Assembly: GCA_002498185.1 (NCBI GenBank)
Contig: DAGO01000050.1
Span: 641 to 8,665, forward strand
Length of the DNA: 8,025 nt
Direction: 5' to 3'
Source of the DNA: Euryarchaeota archaeon UBA10
GTDB lineage: Archaea; Thermoplasmatota; Poseidoniia; Poseidoniales; Poseidoniaceae
Shown here: piece by piece, positions 1 to 6,968 of the stretch
Numbering within the stretch: the stretch's first letter is position 1
How the letters are laid out: each line of letters starts with the position of its first letter
Made by a program: the position numbers and the translations under genes
Notes under the pieces: model-generated
Told to the model about the DNA's origin: nothing
Seen by the model: only the letters and a program-made list of their open reading frames with translations
Database searches by the model: none

Positions 1-719
1 TCAAGTCCTAATGCTTCTAAGCGCATGATGTCCTTGTGTGCGCCCTCATCGCCCAGGGTTGCAAGCAGATGGGCGTGCGCTCGCAACAATTCTGGGTTAT
101 CTGGATTCAATGCTAAGCGTGCATCTAACCAACGGCGTCTCTCGAATGCATCGCCTGAGAGAATTGCAGTGTGTTCTAAGATTCTGAGAGTGATATCATC
201 GCCAGGAACAGAAGCGTGAGATTGCAATAGCAAATCCTTAGCTCTACCCAGCCTACCACTTTCTAGTGCAACCAGTGCGATTCTTCTTGCATCAGGTGCG
301 GTTAGGTAATCCATTTCGTCAATGGTTTCGAGTAGGGAAACTGCAAGTCGAGAAGGGCCTGGCGCCAACAGTGGGCTTGTCTCATGGTCTGCATCCAGAG
401 CGATTCCCGCAACTAGGGTTTCTAATGCCTGTAATGCTTCACCCTTTCCTTGAAGTGCCTCGAATGCAAGAATTGTTCCATCCAATTCTGGATGTGCTGC
501 TCGCACACCATCGAGCCCAGCTACTAGTCGCTGTACACGTTCTTCTATTCCATCCATCCTCTTGCCCATCATAGCAGAGGTAGATGCCTGCGCTTCCTGC
601 AGGAGGATCATGCCATCGCCCAGTCCGTCCAGCGATTCGTGAGTCTTGCTGAGCCACCAGCCCAAGCCTCCTCCTGCTGCAAACAAACCGAGTCCCATCG
701 AGACGGTGATCGGGTCCAT
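1..719 (-). CDS. Membrane-anchored coiled-coil/TPR-like protein, 3' end cut by window edge
   Basis: The frame is open from an ATG at 719 to the left edge, giving 239 residues with no stop; the rest of the protein lies outside the window. Residues 6-23 are hydrophobic and Gly-rich and end in a WW pair followed by Lys, as in a single N-terminal membrane anchor. Residues 25-66 are charged and helical and could form a short coiled coil. Residues 125-230 read as TPR-like helix pairs: small residues recur in patterns such as ALESGRLGRAKDLL and the segment ending ALNPDNPELLRAHAHLLATLGD (201-224), with the typical NPDNPELL turn. The likely role is a membrane-tethered protein-protein interaction scaffold, but no specific function is recognised. 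The start is supported by an in-frame stop seven codons upstream, at 738-740. There is no Shine-Dalgarno motif, and a TATA-like box lies about 27 bases upstream, so the mRNA may be leaderless. Met8 at 698 is a less likely alternative start. Confidence 0.82.
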   Translation of the reverse strand, partial: MDPITVSMGLGLFAAGGGLGWWLSKTHESLDGLGDGMILLQEAQASTSAMMGKRMDGIEERVQRLVAGLDGVRAAHPELDGTILAFEALQGKGEALQALETLVAGIALDADHETSPLLAPGPSRLAVSLLETIDEMDYLTAPDARRIALVALESGRLGRAKDLLLQSHASVPGDDITLRILEHTAILSGDAFERRRWLDARLALNPDNPELLRAHAHLLATLGDEGAHKDIMRLEALGL

Positions 720-743
720 CAAGGCCCAGCCATTTTCTCAAGG

Positions 744-750
744 CTATATG
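744..750 (-). promoter_or_regulatory. TATA-like box for a leaderless transcript of the TPR-like gene
   Basis: On the minus strand this reads CATATAG, centred about 27-28 bases before the ATG at 719. That is the usual TATA-to-start distance in archaea, so transcription would begin at or next to the start codon. The absence of a Shine-Dalgarno sequence before this ATG agrees with a leaderless message. No clear purine-rich BRE was identified next to it. Confidence 0.4.
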
Positions 751-811
751 CTCTCCTACGCGACTCATGCGCGAGAGTGCGATTCCGCGACCCTCTAAGA
801 ATAGCCGAAAC

Positions 812-832
812 AAACGACTAAGTCGCTCGTTT
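812..832. repeat. Nested inverted repeat in the divergent promoter region
   Basis: Two inverted repeats share bases. An inner palindrome, CGACT-A-AGTCG, occupies 815-825. An outer pair has AAACGA at 812-817 and TCGTTT at 827-832. It lies between the divergently read TPR-like gene and the W-x3-GF repeat gene and overlaps a weak TATA-like TTTAAG. It could be an operator for a dimeric regulator. No regulator is known from this window. Confidence 0.35.
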
Positions 833-836
833 AAGG
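829..836 (+). promoter_or_regulatory. Possible TATA-like element for the 902-residue protein gene
   Basis: GTTTAAGG is the most A/T-rich short element upstream of the start. Its centre at about 833 would place a transcript start near 858-860, leaving a leader of about 24 bases that still contains the AAGGTG ribosome binding site at 871-876. The match to an archaeal TATA box is weak, and the call rests mainly on spacing. Confidence 0.2.
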
Positions 837-870
837 TAAGTTCAAACGCCTACACCAATCAGTAGGCCAC

Positions 871-876
871 AAGGTG
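871..876 (+). promoter_or_regulatory. Ribosome binding site that favours the ATG at 883 over the GTG at 874
   Basis: AAGGTG followed by A matches the GGTGA part of the archaeal anti-Shine-Dalgarno complement and lies six bases before ATG 883. The GTG at 874 is inside this motif and has no comparable purine motif upstream, so translation more likely starts at 883. Confidence 0.5.
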
Positions 877-882
877 AAAGGT

Positions 883-3591
883 ATGGACGAGATTCACTGG
901 TGGAGCGAACGCCTAGATGCGTGGTCTCACGAGGGTTTCAATATCGATGCTTTTCGAGATGCTCTGCGGGCAGATCCTGCTCGCGGTAGTGAACTGTTAA
1001 TGCAGTTCGATGATTTGGTTTCTAAGAACAGAGCCTTGAGGCGAAGAGTGATCGATTCAACCATGCCTCGAGAGAAAAAGGGGCGCTGGTTAACAGACCT
1101 AGATGATGTAATTAATACAGAAAAACTCCTAGAAAAATGGAACAAAGATGCTTCATTAAATCGCCCCTGGGAGCCTTACATTCACAAGGCCGAAAACAGA
1201 TGGTCTGAAAGAGGGCGCAGAAGTAATTTGAGTGCCATAGTCAAGCGGTTAAACGCCTTAGACCCTTCTTCTTTCTCTGCTTGTCAACCAATGTTCATTC
1301 TGTTTGATGATGTCAGCAGCGAGACTCTAATCTCATCGATGCTAGACGAAATTGAAAGTGATGAGGAAAGAAGAAGGCAGGTCGTTGGCGAAATGATTGA
1401 CCTTCTTGGAAGAGATGGAATAGATGCTTCTGATGCACGAAGGATGAAAATCAATGATGCACTTGACCACCTTTCTGCACTACAGTCCAGAGCAGACAAT
1501 GCCCGAAAAAATCGCTTGCGCATTGAAAAAGAAATTCGCTCGTATGATAGCGAGTTAGCCGACCGCTTGCTTGAGAAAAGAGGCGATGATTTGACTGCCG
1601 AAGTTGATGCGATAATTGATAACTTATCGAGTAGATTATCAACGCTGACCTCCACAGTAAACGAATGGGTAAAACTAGGGATTATTTTCCCAAACGGTGG
1701 CAAAATACTCCCCCAAGACTTGCTTGATTGGGAGGCTGGTTTACCTGAAATTGAAAAGGCCGTGGAAGTTCATTTACGTGCTTTAGAGAGATGGAGAGAT
1801 TTCGAAACGTTGTGGCCAGATAGGTGTGGTAACTCTGCACTAGTTGGCAAACTCGACATGACTGAAGAATTTGTGGACCTAGTCGACTCGCTTGACCAGG
1901 AATGGCGTGAGCTGGAACTAGAAGGGATGCAAATGATTGGCTCTTGGGAAGACTTAGGATTCGCTATGGATGTCTGGAGAACAAGAATGTCTGAAGAGCC
2001 GCGTAGTGCGATTGCTTGGCTAAAGCGCGAAGAAAAAACATACCAAACTGCTAGGGATTTGATTGATTCATTAATGGCACTGGACGCCTCTATTGATGGT
2101 GAAGAAGAAATCGTAAAGAGAGTTGCTATTCTTCGCGAGTTTGACTTAGACTCTGCCCTAATTGAAGAAATGGAACTCTATGTCAGCACCCGTGCTAGAA
2201 GAGCTGCAAGGCATCGCTCCATGCTAGAGAGTGAGTGGATGGAGATGATTCGAAAGGGCTTGGTGAATGACCTACCTACTGCTTCCTTGACACTCGCTGA
2301 ATTTGAAGCATTAATTGCCGATTCAAGATTGAGCAATAGAAAATCTGGAATTCCAATTGAGAGATTGGAAAATAGGATGCGTGAAGAAATCAAAGAATGG
2401 TATGACAATGGTTTCACAGTGGATTCCCTTGAAGATATGCTCATCGAAAACCCAGTTGACTTAGCACTCAGGATGACTGCTATTCGTGAGGCTGTTGCCA
2501 AACATGAACAATTACGAAGAAGGGTTTCTGGCCTTGATTGGACGAGAGACCCGGAGTTATCTGTTGCGATTAATCTAGACCTCTCTCGGCCTGAGCGCCT
2601 AAGCGCCTTAGCAGCAGAAATTCCGCAGTTGATGATGGATTTAGCACAAAAACAAGTTGCTGACAAAGATTTCACATTCATTGCATGGAGACCACACAAG
2701 CGAACAAAGCCAGTCTTGATTCCGGTACCGGCAAATAACGTTGAAGATACGATGGAAGCGATATTGAAAGATATGGAAGCAAATGAAATCGAAAGCCCTG
2801 AGGATGAAATTGAATCCTCCGAAGAATCTGAAGTTGAAGAAGAGGCTCCCGAGAAAAAGCCTGGCCGCATCAAAGGCTTAGTCAGCGGAGGCGGTCGTGA
2901 TGGAGTAGGTAAATTCGGTGCCGTAGGTGATGTGCTTGGCGGAATCACCGACCGCCTTGGAGTTACTAATTACGGACTTGCAGGAGCTAGTGCCAAGAGA
3001 GATGAGATTGAAGATGCACCCTCTGATGATGAAAATGAGGAGGCTGAAGATTCGCCTCCGGAAGTTGAAGAAGTAGATGGCGATGATTTTTCTCAAGATA
3101 TAGTAGCAGATGGCTCGTCACTAGAATCAATCCTACGCTCTTTGGGTCTAGAAAAAGAGGCAGACATGTTACTAGACAATGGCGATATTAATCCGGTTAG
3201 ACGCTCTCTAGCCTCTTATGTTGGAGTTGAGCCTAGAGATACTAGATTAGATAGACTGTTGCGCCTATCTTTGCGATTAATGCCGAAAGGAGATGGAGAA
3301 GATGAACAAAGGTATGTTCTGTTATCAACTCTGTCTCAATACGCAACCGAATTATCAAAATGGACACGGGTGCGATTAGAAGCAAGGCACAGCGGTGCAG
3401 TAGGAAACTTGCTTGAAGATTCTCTAACTCTGGGAGAGGCTTTGATTCGAATACCGGGTCCTGGAGTGGCATTACCGCTAGATGCTGATGATTATGACCT
3501 ACCCGCTCCTGATGACCTCGACTCTCTTTCAAATGAAGTCAACGTTCTCGGACGCAGAATAATGTTAGCCAGTTCCGGCGGTGTTCGTTAA
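883..3591 (+). CDS. Large acidic helical-repeat protein with W-x3-GF repeats, function unknown
   Basis: A 902-residue protein when started at the ATG at 883; a GTG at 874 would add three residues. No known family is recognised. It has no signal peptide or membrane segment, so it is probably cytosolic. Residues 1-610 are mostly charged helix and carry degenerate repeats of about 50 residues that begin with W-x3-GF or similar: AWSHEGFNIDAFRDAL (residues 13-28), EWVKLGIIF (261-269), SWEDLGFAMDVWRTRM (354-369), a weaker copy near 450-482, and EWYDNGFTVDSLEDML (505-520). Each is followed by charged helix, often ending in LR-R and a hydrophobic residue. Residues 630-657 and 707-737 are strongly acidic and flank a basic, Gly-rich stretch (658-701). 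Residues 745-897 form a separate helical domain. The architecture suggests a scaffold or coiled-coil structural protein; this is inference. It is read divergently from the TPR-like gene and converges on the membrane-protein gene with no gap. Confidence 0.85.
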   Translation: MDEIHWWSERLDAWSHEGFNIDAFRDALRADPARGSELLMQFDDLVSKNRALRRRVIDSTMPREKKGRWLTDLDDVINTEKLLEKWNKDASLNRPWEPYIHKAENRWSERGRRSNLSAIVKRLNALDPSSFSACQPMFILFDDVSSETLISSMLDEIESDEERRRQVVGEMIDLLGRDGIDASDARRMKINDALDHLSALQSRADNARKNRLRIEKEIRSYDSELADRLLEKRGDDLTAEVDAIIDNLSSRLSTLTSTVNEWVKLGIIFPNGGKILPQDLLDWEAGLPEIEKAVEVHLRALERWRDFETLWPDRCGNSALVGKLDMTEEFVDLVDSLDQEWRELELEGMQMIGSWEDLGFAMDVWRTRMSEEPRSAIAWLKREEKTYQTARDLIDSLMALDASIDGEEEIVKRVAILREFDLDSALIEEMELYVSTRARRAARHRSMLESEWMEMIRKGLVNDLPTASLTLAEFEALIADSRLSNRKSGIPIERLENRMREEIKEWYDNGFTVDSLEDMLIENPVDLALRMTAIREAVAKHEQLRRRVSGLDWTRDPELSVAINLDLSRPERLSALAAEIPQLMMDLAQKQVADKDFTFIAWRPHKRTKPVLIPVPANNVEDTMEAILKDMEANEIESPEDEIESSEESEVEEEAPEKKPGRIKGLVSGGGRDGVGKFGAVGDVLGGITDRLGVTNYGLAGASAKRDEIEDAPSDDENEEAEDSPPEVEEVDGDDFSQDIVADGSSLESILRSLGLEKEADMLLDNGDINPVRRSLASYVGVEPRDTRLDRLLRLSLRLMPKGDGEDEQRYVLLSTLSQYATELSKWTRVRLEARHSGAVGNLLEDSLTLGEALIRIPGPGVALPLDADDYDLPAPDDLDSLSNEVNVLGRRIMLASSGGVR

Positions 3592-5538
3592 TTACGAGCT
3601 CAGTTCTCCTAGAAGATCGTCCTTCTCATCTTCGCTTAGATTATCCTCGCGAGGTGCTGCTTGTACCAATACTGGAGGTGGCGTGGGCAGTGGTTGATTT
3701 CCAATCGCTGGCGGCATTATCGGAGGAGCGCCAGCAGGGGGTGGTGGCATTCCAGGCATTCCCGGAGGAGGGGGCATGCTAGACATCCCTGGTGGAGCCG
3801 GCATTGCTGCAGGCAATGGAGGTGGTGGCATGATTGCTGGAGGAGGTGGTGATGCCGGTAGCGGAGGTGGCGGCATGATTGCTGGAGGGGGCATAGATGC
3901 CGGTAGCGGCGGCGGCGGTGGGATTGTGACAGGATTTACTGCAACTGGCGCCTCTACAACCTGACTTTCTTCTTCCTGAGGTTCTTTCTCCGTTGCTTCA
4001 GTTACCTCGGTCTTCTCTTCGACTTGAGGTGCAGGCTCCTCTTTTTGCTCATCTTCTTCCTCTTTCGAAGCATCGATTTCCGGCTCTTCCTTCTGCTCAT
4101 TTGCAACAGAGGCGGGCTCTGGCCATTCAACTTCATCAGCGAGAGTTGTTGTGTCTTTTTCGTTAGCAACTTCAGTATCCTCTTCAACGACAGGGGTTGG
4201 TTTTACGGCTGGTTTTTCGGTTGCTGATGTATGCTCCTCGGGCGAGGGTGTGGGTGCTTCTTCCGTCTCTGCAGGCGCCTCTTGCTCAATTTGTGCCGCT
4301 TGAACGAATGCTTCTTTTTCTGCAGCCGCAGCAGCAGCCGCAATCTGTTCGGCTTCTCTGTTTGCACTGAACCTTTCTGCAATCAAATCAGCTCGAGAAT
4401 CTAGAGATTCTGTTTCAAGTTCCTCGCCACGTAGAACGCTTATCATTGCATCATCAACCAAGTCCATAGCCAAATTAGTAAGTTCTCGGTTAGAGCGCCA
4501 ACGGTTGATGTAGAAAGGATGGTTTCCTGAGTTTGTTGAAATTACAAACCTTTCTGGGTCCATCAATTGGAATAAGGCAAGAGTTGATGCTAGAATAAAC
4601 GGAATCAAGAATAGTATACTTATCATAGATGATGAAATCAATGATGCTCCCGCTACAACCCACCAAACGCCTTTGAAATCATCCAACCAATCCATTCTTT
4701 GATGTGAAAAGCCAGTGTATGAATCACGACGTGTAGCAAGTATATCCTTGGTTGATGCCGATGCGCCTATACGGTCTGTCTTTGCAACTCTGATCAAATC
4801 AGAATCAACTAATATCGATAATGTGTGATTTCCACAAGAAGATTCTTTCAGGACAAATTCATTCATCCCACTTCCAGACCTTACCCCGTGTGCACGCATG
4901 CGAGGAGGCCCCTCTATCCAGGATTGTAGTGTTCCACTCATGCCGGCTACTATTCCGCAAATTGAGGCTATGATTGCTAACCACAAGCCCTGGCCCCATT
5001 CTGGATCTGATTCCGGTTCAGGTAGCAATAGACTCCAAACTAAAATCGACAAGGCGATGAATACGCCTCCGCTACCTGAAACAAAATTGGATATTCGAGG
5101 GTTGTGTCCTATCATTGAGCGGACTTGTAATATTGTTGCAGTGAACAAAATAACTCCGGATATTATCAACATGATTGTTGCTACATATCCCGCATTATAC
5201 CAGTCGCCATAAGTCCCACAGACCTCCTCTTTTTGTGAAGATGAGGCTCCTTTCTGCGAGTCGATACAGTCATCATAGATCTTCTCAAGGCTCTCCGAAT
5301 CTGATTCGCACAATCCTTCGCTACAGACCTCCGCAGAGAATTCTCCCAGAGATAAGTCTGATTTTATGGCTTGATCTCCAGATTCAATGGAATTGGTTAA
5401 CCAAGACTCGTTGATAATCGAATTTGATGCGAGAACCAGAGCAAAAACCGTCAGTGCAAGAGCTATCTGAGACCCTGGGTTTCTCTCCATTGTTACCGCC
5501 GATGCGGTATTTGTAGCAGATATCTCGTCCTCGCCCAT
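3592..5538 (-). CDS. Multi-pass membrane protein with long acidic, polyproline cytosolic tail
   Basis: A 648-residue protein with no family recognised. Hydrophobic segments lie near residues 24-42, 116-138, 156-172, 183-203 and a hairpin at about 290-326, suggesting six membrane spans. Arg/Lys-rich loops (139-150, 209-220) and an acidic loop (173-182) put both termini in the cytosol by the positive-inside rule. The loop at 43-115 would then be outside; it has four cysteines (72, 77, 91, 107) that could form disulfides. Residues 204-289 and 327-370 may be small folded cytosolic parts. The tail has an Ala tract near 400-406, a Glu/Pro/Thr-rich stretch (410-530), a polyproline block (539-622) with runs of PPPP, and an acidic end. 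The block resembles formin FH1-type proline-rich ligands in composition only. No Shine-Dalgarno motif precedes the ATG at 5538; Met17 (5490) is an alternative start. The gene lies 49 bases downstream of dnaG on the same strand. Confidence 0.85.
   Translation of the reverse strand: MGEDEISATNTASAVTMERNPGSQIALALTVFALVLASNSIINESWLTNSIESGDQAIKSDLSLGEFSAEVCSEGLCESDSESLEKIYDDCIDSQKGASSSQKEEVCGTYGDWYNAGYVATIMLIISGVILFTATILQVRSMIGHNPRISNFVSGSGGVFIALSILVWSLLLPEPESDPEWGQGLWLAIIASICGIVAGMSGTLQSWIEGPPRMRAHGVRSGSGMNEFVLKESSCGNHTLSILVDSDLIRVAKTDRIGASASTKDILATRRDSYTGFSHQRMDWLDDFKGVWWVVAGASLISSSMISILFLIPFILASTLALFQLMDPERFVISTNSGNHPFYINRWRSNRELTNLAMDLVDDAMISVLRGEELETESLDSRADLIAERFSANREAEQIAAAAAAAEKEAFVQAAQIEQEAPAETEEAPTPSPEEHTSATEKPAVKPTPVVEEDTEVANEKDTTTLADEVEWPEPASVANEQKEEPEIDASKEEEDEQKEEPAPQVEEKTEVTEATEKEPQEEESQVVEAPVAVNPVTIPPPPPLPASMPPPAIMPPPPLPASPPPPAIMPPPPLPAAMPAPPGMSSMPPPPGMPGMPPPPAGAPPIMPPAIGNQPLPTPPPVLVQAAPREDNLSEDEKDDLLGELSS
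3818..3907. repeat. Two tandem 45-bp repeats encoding 15-residue polyproline units
   Basis: The copies at 3818-3862 and 3863-3907 start with GGAGGTGG and contain GGCATGATTGCTGGAGG and GATGCCGGTAGC at matching positions. They differ at only a few bases, mostly third codon positions, plus one codon-sized change near 3893-3895. Degenerate partial copies flank them on both sides. On the minus strand they encode a 15-residue unit of the form PLPAS-x-PPPAIMPPP in the tail of the membrane protein. A whole-codon unit length is consistent with expansion by slippage or unequal exchange without breaking the frame. Confidence 0.75.
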
Positions 5539-5566
5539 ACAACGCGATGGTTAGATTCAATTGATG

Positions 5567-5574
5567 AATATTAA
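5567..5574 (-). promoter_or_regulatory. Possible TATA-like box for the polyproline membrane protein gene
   Basis: The minus strand reads TTAATATT in the 49-base gap after dnaG, centred about 32 bases before the ATG at 5538. This would allow a separate transcript with a very short leader, in line with the missing Shine-Dalgarno motif. The match is weak, and read-through from dnaG is equally possible. Confidence 0.3.
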
Positions 5575-5587
5575 CCTAAACCGAACC

Positions 5588-6811
5588 TCAAGCATGCTTC
5601 TCTGTAAGCCACGCTTTCACACCGTCTCTTGGTGAGAAACCTTTGCCTTCCTTAGTTCCAACTACAGTTTCAATTGCTGCCTCAGAAGCGATGTCAAGAA
5701 TTCTGTCGCTAACCGGTCCATTGAACACAATTGCAACAGCGCCGTCTGCTTCTTCAGCTGCCTCAGCCAACTTTGATGGGCTCACAGCGTCTGAAACTGT
5801 GCCATCTACATTTACGAACACAGCATTGTTCTTCTTCAGTTCAGCTATGTGGTCGAAATATTCGTGCACTTCGGCAGGTGCTTCTTCTGGCTCTTCGATT
5901 TCATCGAGCCATGCATCAGCATCTTCACTAGGTTCGTCCTCAGGTAATTTTGCTGCAAACTTGGATGCTTCCATCTTTTGTGAAAGGCACTTTGTTGCGG
6001 TCTTCTGGGGCAGTAATTCCCACTCTTGTCCAACTGGTGCTTGAGCAACAAAGTCTATTTTCAATATCTCATTCAATTGGCGGAATAACATCTCGCCACC
6101 ACGGTCGCCATCAATTGCTAAAACGACATTCCCCTTAGTATTAGCAAGTTCGATTAATTCCTGTTTGATCGAACCTGCGCCATCGCAAGATATCGCGTTC
6201 TTTATACCAAAATTCAGCAGGTTACGCACATCATTTCTTCCTTCGACGATAATTAGTGAATCGCTAGATTCGACATTTGGACCACAAGTTAGGCCATGGT
6301 AGTTTTTGGCAGTTCCAACAGTTAGAACACTGCGAACTTCTTCGATAACCGTCTTAGTTGCAGCATCGCCAGAGTTGACCATGTCTAATAACAAGTCCTT
6401 AGCACGGTCAATAACCGCGTTGACTTTTGTTGAGCGAACGTCTTGAATTTCAGTAACTACAATCTTAGCAGCACATGGGCCGATTCTATCGATTGTTTCC
6501 AGGCTAGATGCGATAATCGCTGTCTCTACGTTATCCATGCTACTTGGGATCAATATTTCACCAGTAACTTTGCCACCGCTGCTCTTTACCTCGACATCAA
6601 CGTGCCCGATTCTAGCGGTGCGCTGTAGTTTTCTAAGTTCTAATTCGTCTCCAAGTAGGCCTTCTGTCTGACCCATAATTGCGCCAATGATATCCTTGCG
6701 CTGGACGTTTCCGTTGACCTTTAGGTCTGCTTTGATGAGGTATTTCATTGCCTTGGCTTTGCCTCCGCCTTTGCCGCCGCTTCTACCTCCGTTGTTTTTT
6801 CCTTTTGCCAT
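5588..6811 (-). CDS. dnaG: Archaeal DnaG primase-family protein (Toprim)
   Basis: A complete 407-residue protein in the usual length range for archaeal DnaG. It opens with a Lys/Gly-rich tail (1-20). The archaeal N-terminal domain (about 22-165) starts KYLIKADLKVNGNVQRKDIIG and includes GQTEGLLGDELELRKLQ; a GPCAAKI motif follows near 111-117. The Toprim core shows the catalytic glutamate in IIVEGRNDVRNLL (Glu190) and the metal-binding DGD of LAIDGDRGGE (Asp234, Asp236). An acidic linker spans about 288-315, and the C-terminal archaeal domain ends with AIVFNGPVSDRILDIA (360-375) and a VVGTKEGK motif. Archaeal DnaG proteins make short RNA primers in vitro and are known subunits of the RNA exosome, where they aid poly(A)-directed RNA decay; replication priming is chiefly done by PriS/PriL, which are not in this window. 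The start is fixed by a GAGGAG Shine-Dalgarno motif eight bases upstream. The gene is divergent from the TerB-like operon. Confidence 0.96.
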   Translation of the reverse strand: MAKGKNNGGRSGGKGGGKAKAMKYLIKADLKVNGNVQRKDIIGAIMGQTEGLLGDELELRKLQRTARIGHVDVEVKSSGGKVTGEILIPSSMDNVETAIIASSLETIDRIGPCAAKIVVTEIQDVRSTKVNAVIDRAKDLLLDMVNSGDAATKTVIEEVRSVLTVGTAKNYHGLTCGPNVESSDSLIIVEGRNDVRNLLNFGIKNAISCDGAGSIKQELIELANTKGNVVLAIDGDRGGEMLFRQLNEILKIDFVAQAPVGQEWELLPQKTATKCLSQKMEASKFAAKLPEDEPSEDADAWLDEIEEPEEAPAEVHEYFDHIAELKKNNAVFVNVDGTVSDAVSPSKLAEAAEEADGAVAIVFNGPVSDRILDIASEAAIETVVGTKEGKGFSPRDGVKAWLTEKHA

Positions 6812-6819
6812 GAGAATCT

Positions 6820-6825
6820 CTCCTC
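6820..6825 (-). promoter_or_regulatory. Strong Shine-Dalgarno motif for dnaG
   Basis: The minus strand reads GAGGAG eight bases before the ATG at 6811. It confirms that start and shows that this organism uses SD-led initiation for some genes. Confidence 0.75.
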
Positions 6826-6883
6826 GCCCTAACCAAAACTACCTTTCAGTGAGCCTTTCGGCACATTTCCAGGGTGACCTTCT

Positions 6884-6905
6884 AGCCCGAATTTGGGGCT
6901 TTTTT
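6884..6905 (+). terminator. Terminator-like hairpin with T tract, no plus-strand gene before it
   Basis: AGCCC (6884-6888) and GGGCT (6896-6900) can pair as a five-base stem with a seven-base loop, followed at once by six T residues counting the last stem base (6900-6905). On the plus strand this is the layout of an intrinsic or U-tract terminator. It lies in the gap between dnaG and the TerB-like gene, so no plus-strand coding sequence ends here. It may stop transcription antisense to dnaG, end a small RNA, or be chance. Confidence 0.3.
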
Positions 6906-6968
6906 GGTCGTGAATTGGATTTGGACAAGTGCTGCGACCTACCCATCCTTCTTGAATCCTCTCCAGAC

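Noticed and set aside
439..813. Minus-strand open frame starting upstream of the TPR-like gene
   Set aside because: It overlaps the TPR-like gene on the same strand in another frame, has low-complexity, Trp/Arg-rich content with no helix pattern, and no ribosome binding site. The frame from ATG 719 gives a coherent anchored TPR-like protein instead.
2178..2948. Long minus-strand open frame of 256 codons inside the W-x3-GF repeat gene
   Set aside because: Its Ser-rich, irregular composition is typical of the antisense shadow of an acidic, Glu/Ser-rich coding region. The sense frame has clear repeats and domain order.
3818..3907. The tandem repeats considered as a CRISPR array or origin iterons
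   Set aside because: The units are directly adjacent with no unique spacers, lie in a coding frame and are multiples of three bases, so they are coding minisatellite units.
3661..3964. Plus-strand Gly- or Trp/Arg-rich frames opposite the polyproline tail
   Set aside because: These are antisense translations of the GGN-rich strand that encodes the proline runs. A Gly-rich coding gene here has no start context and would not explain the upstream membrane protein frame.
5643..6138. Plus-strand Ser/Ala-rich and Leu/Gln-rich frames opposite dnaG
   Set aside because: They lie wholly within the confident dnaG frame and have shadow-like composition.
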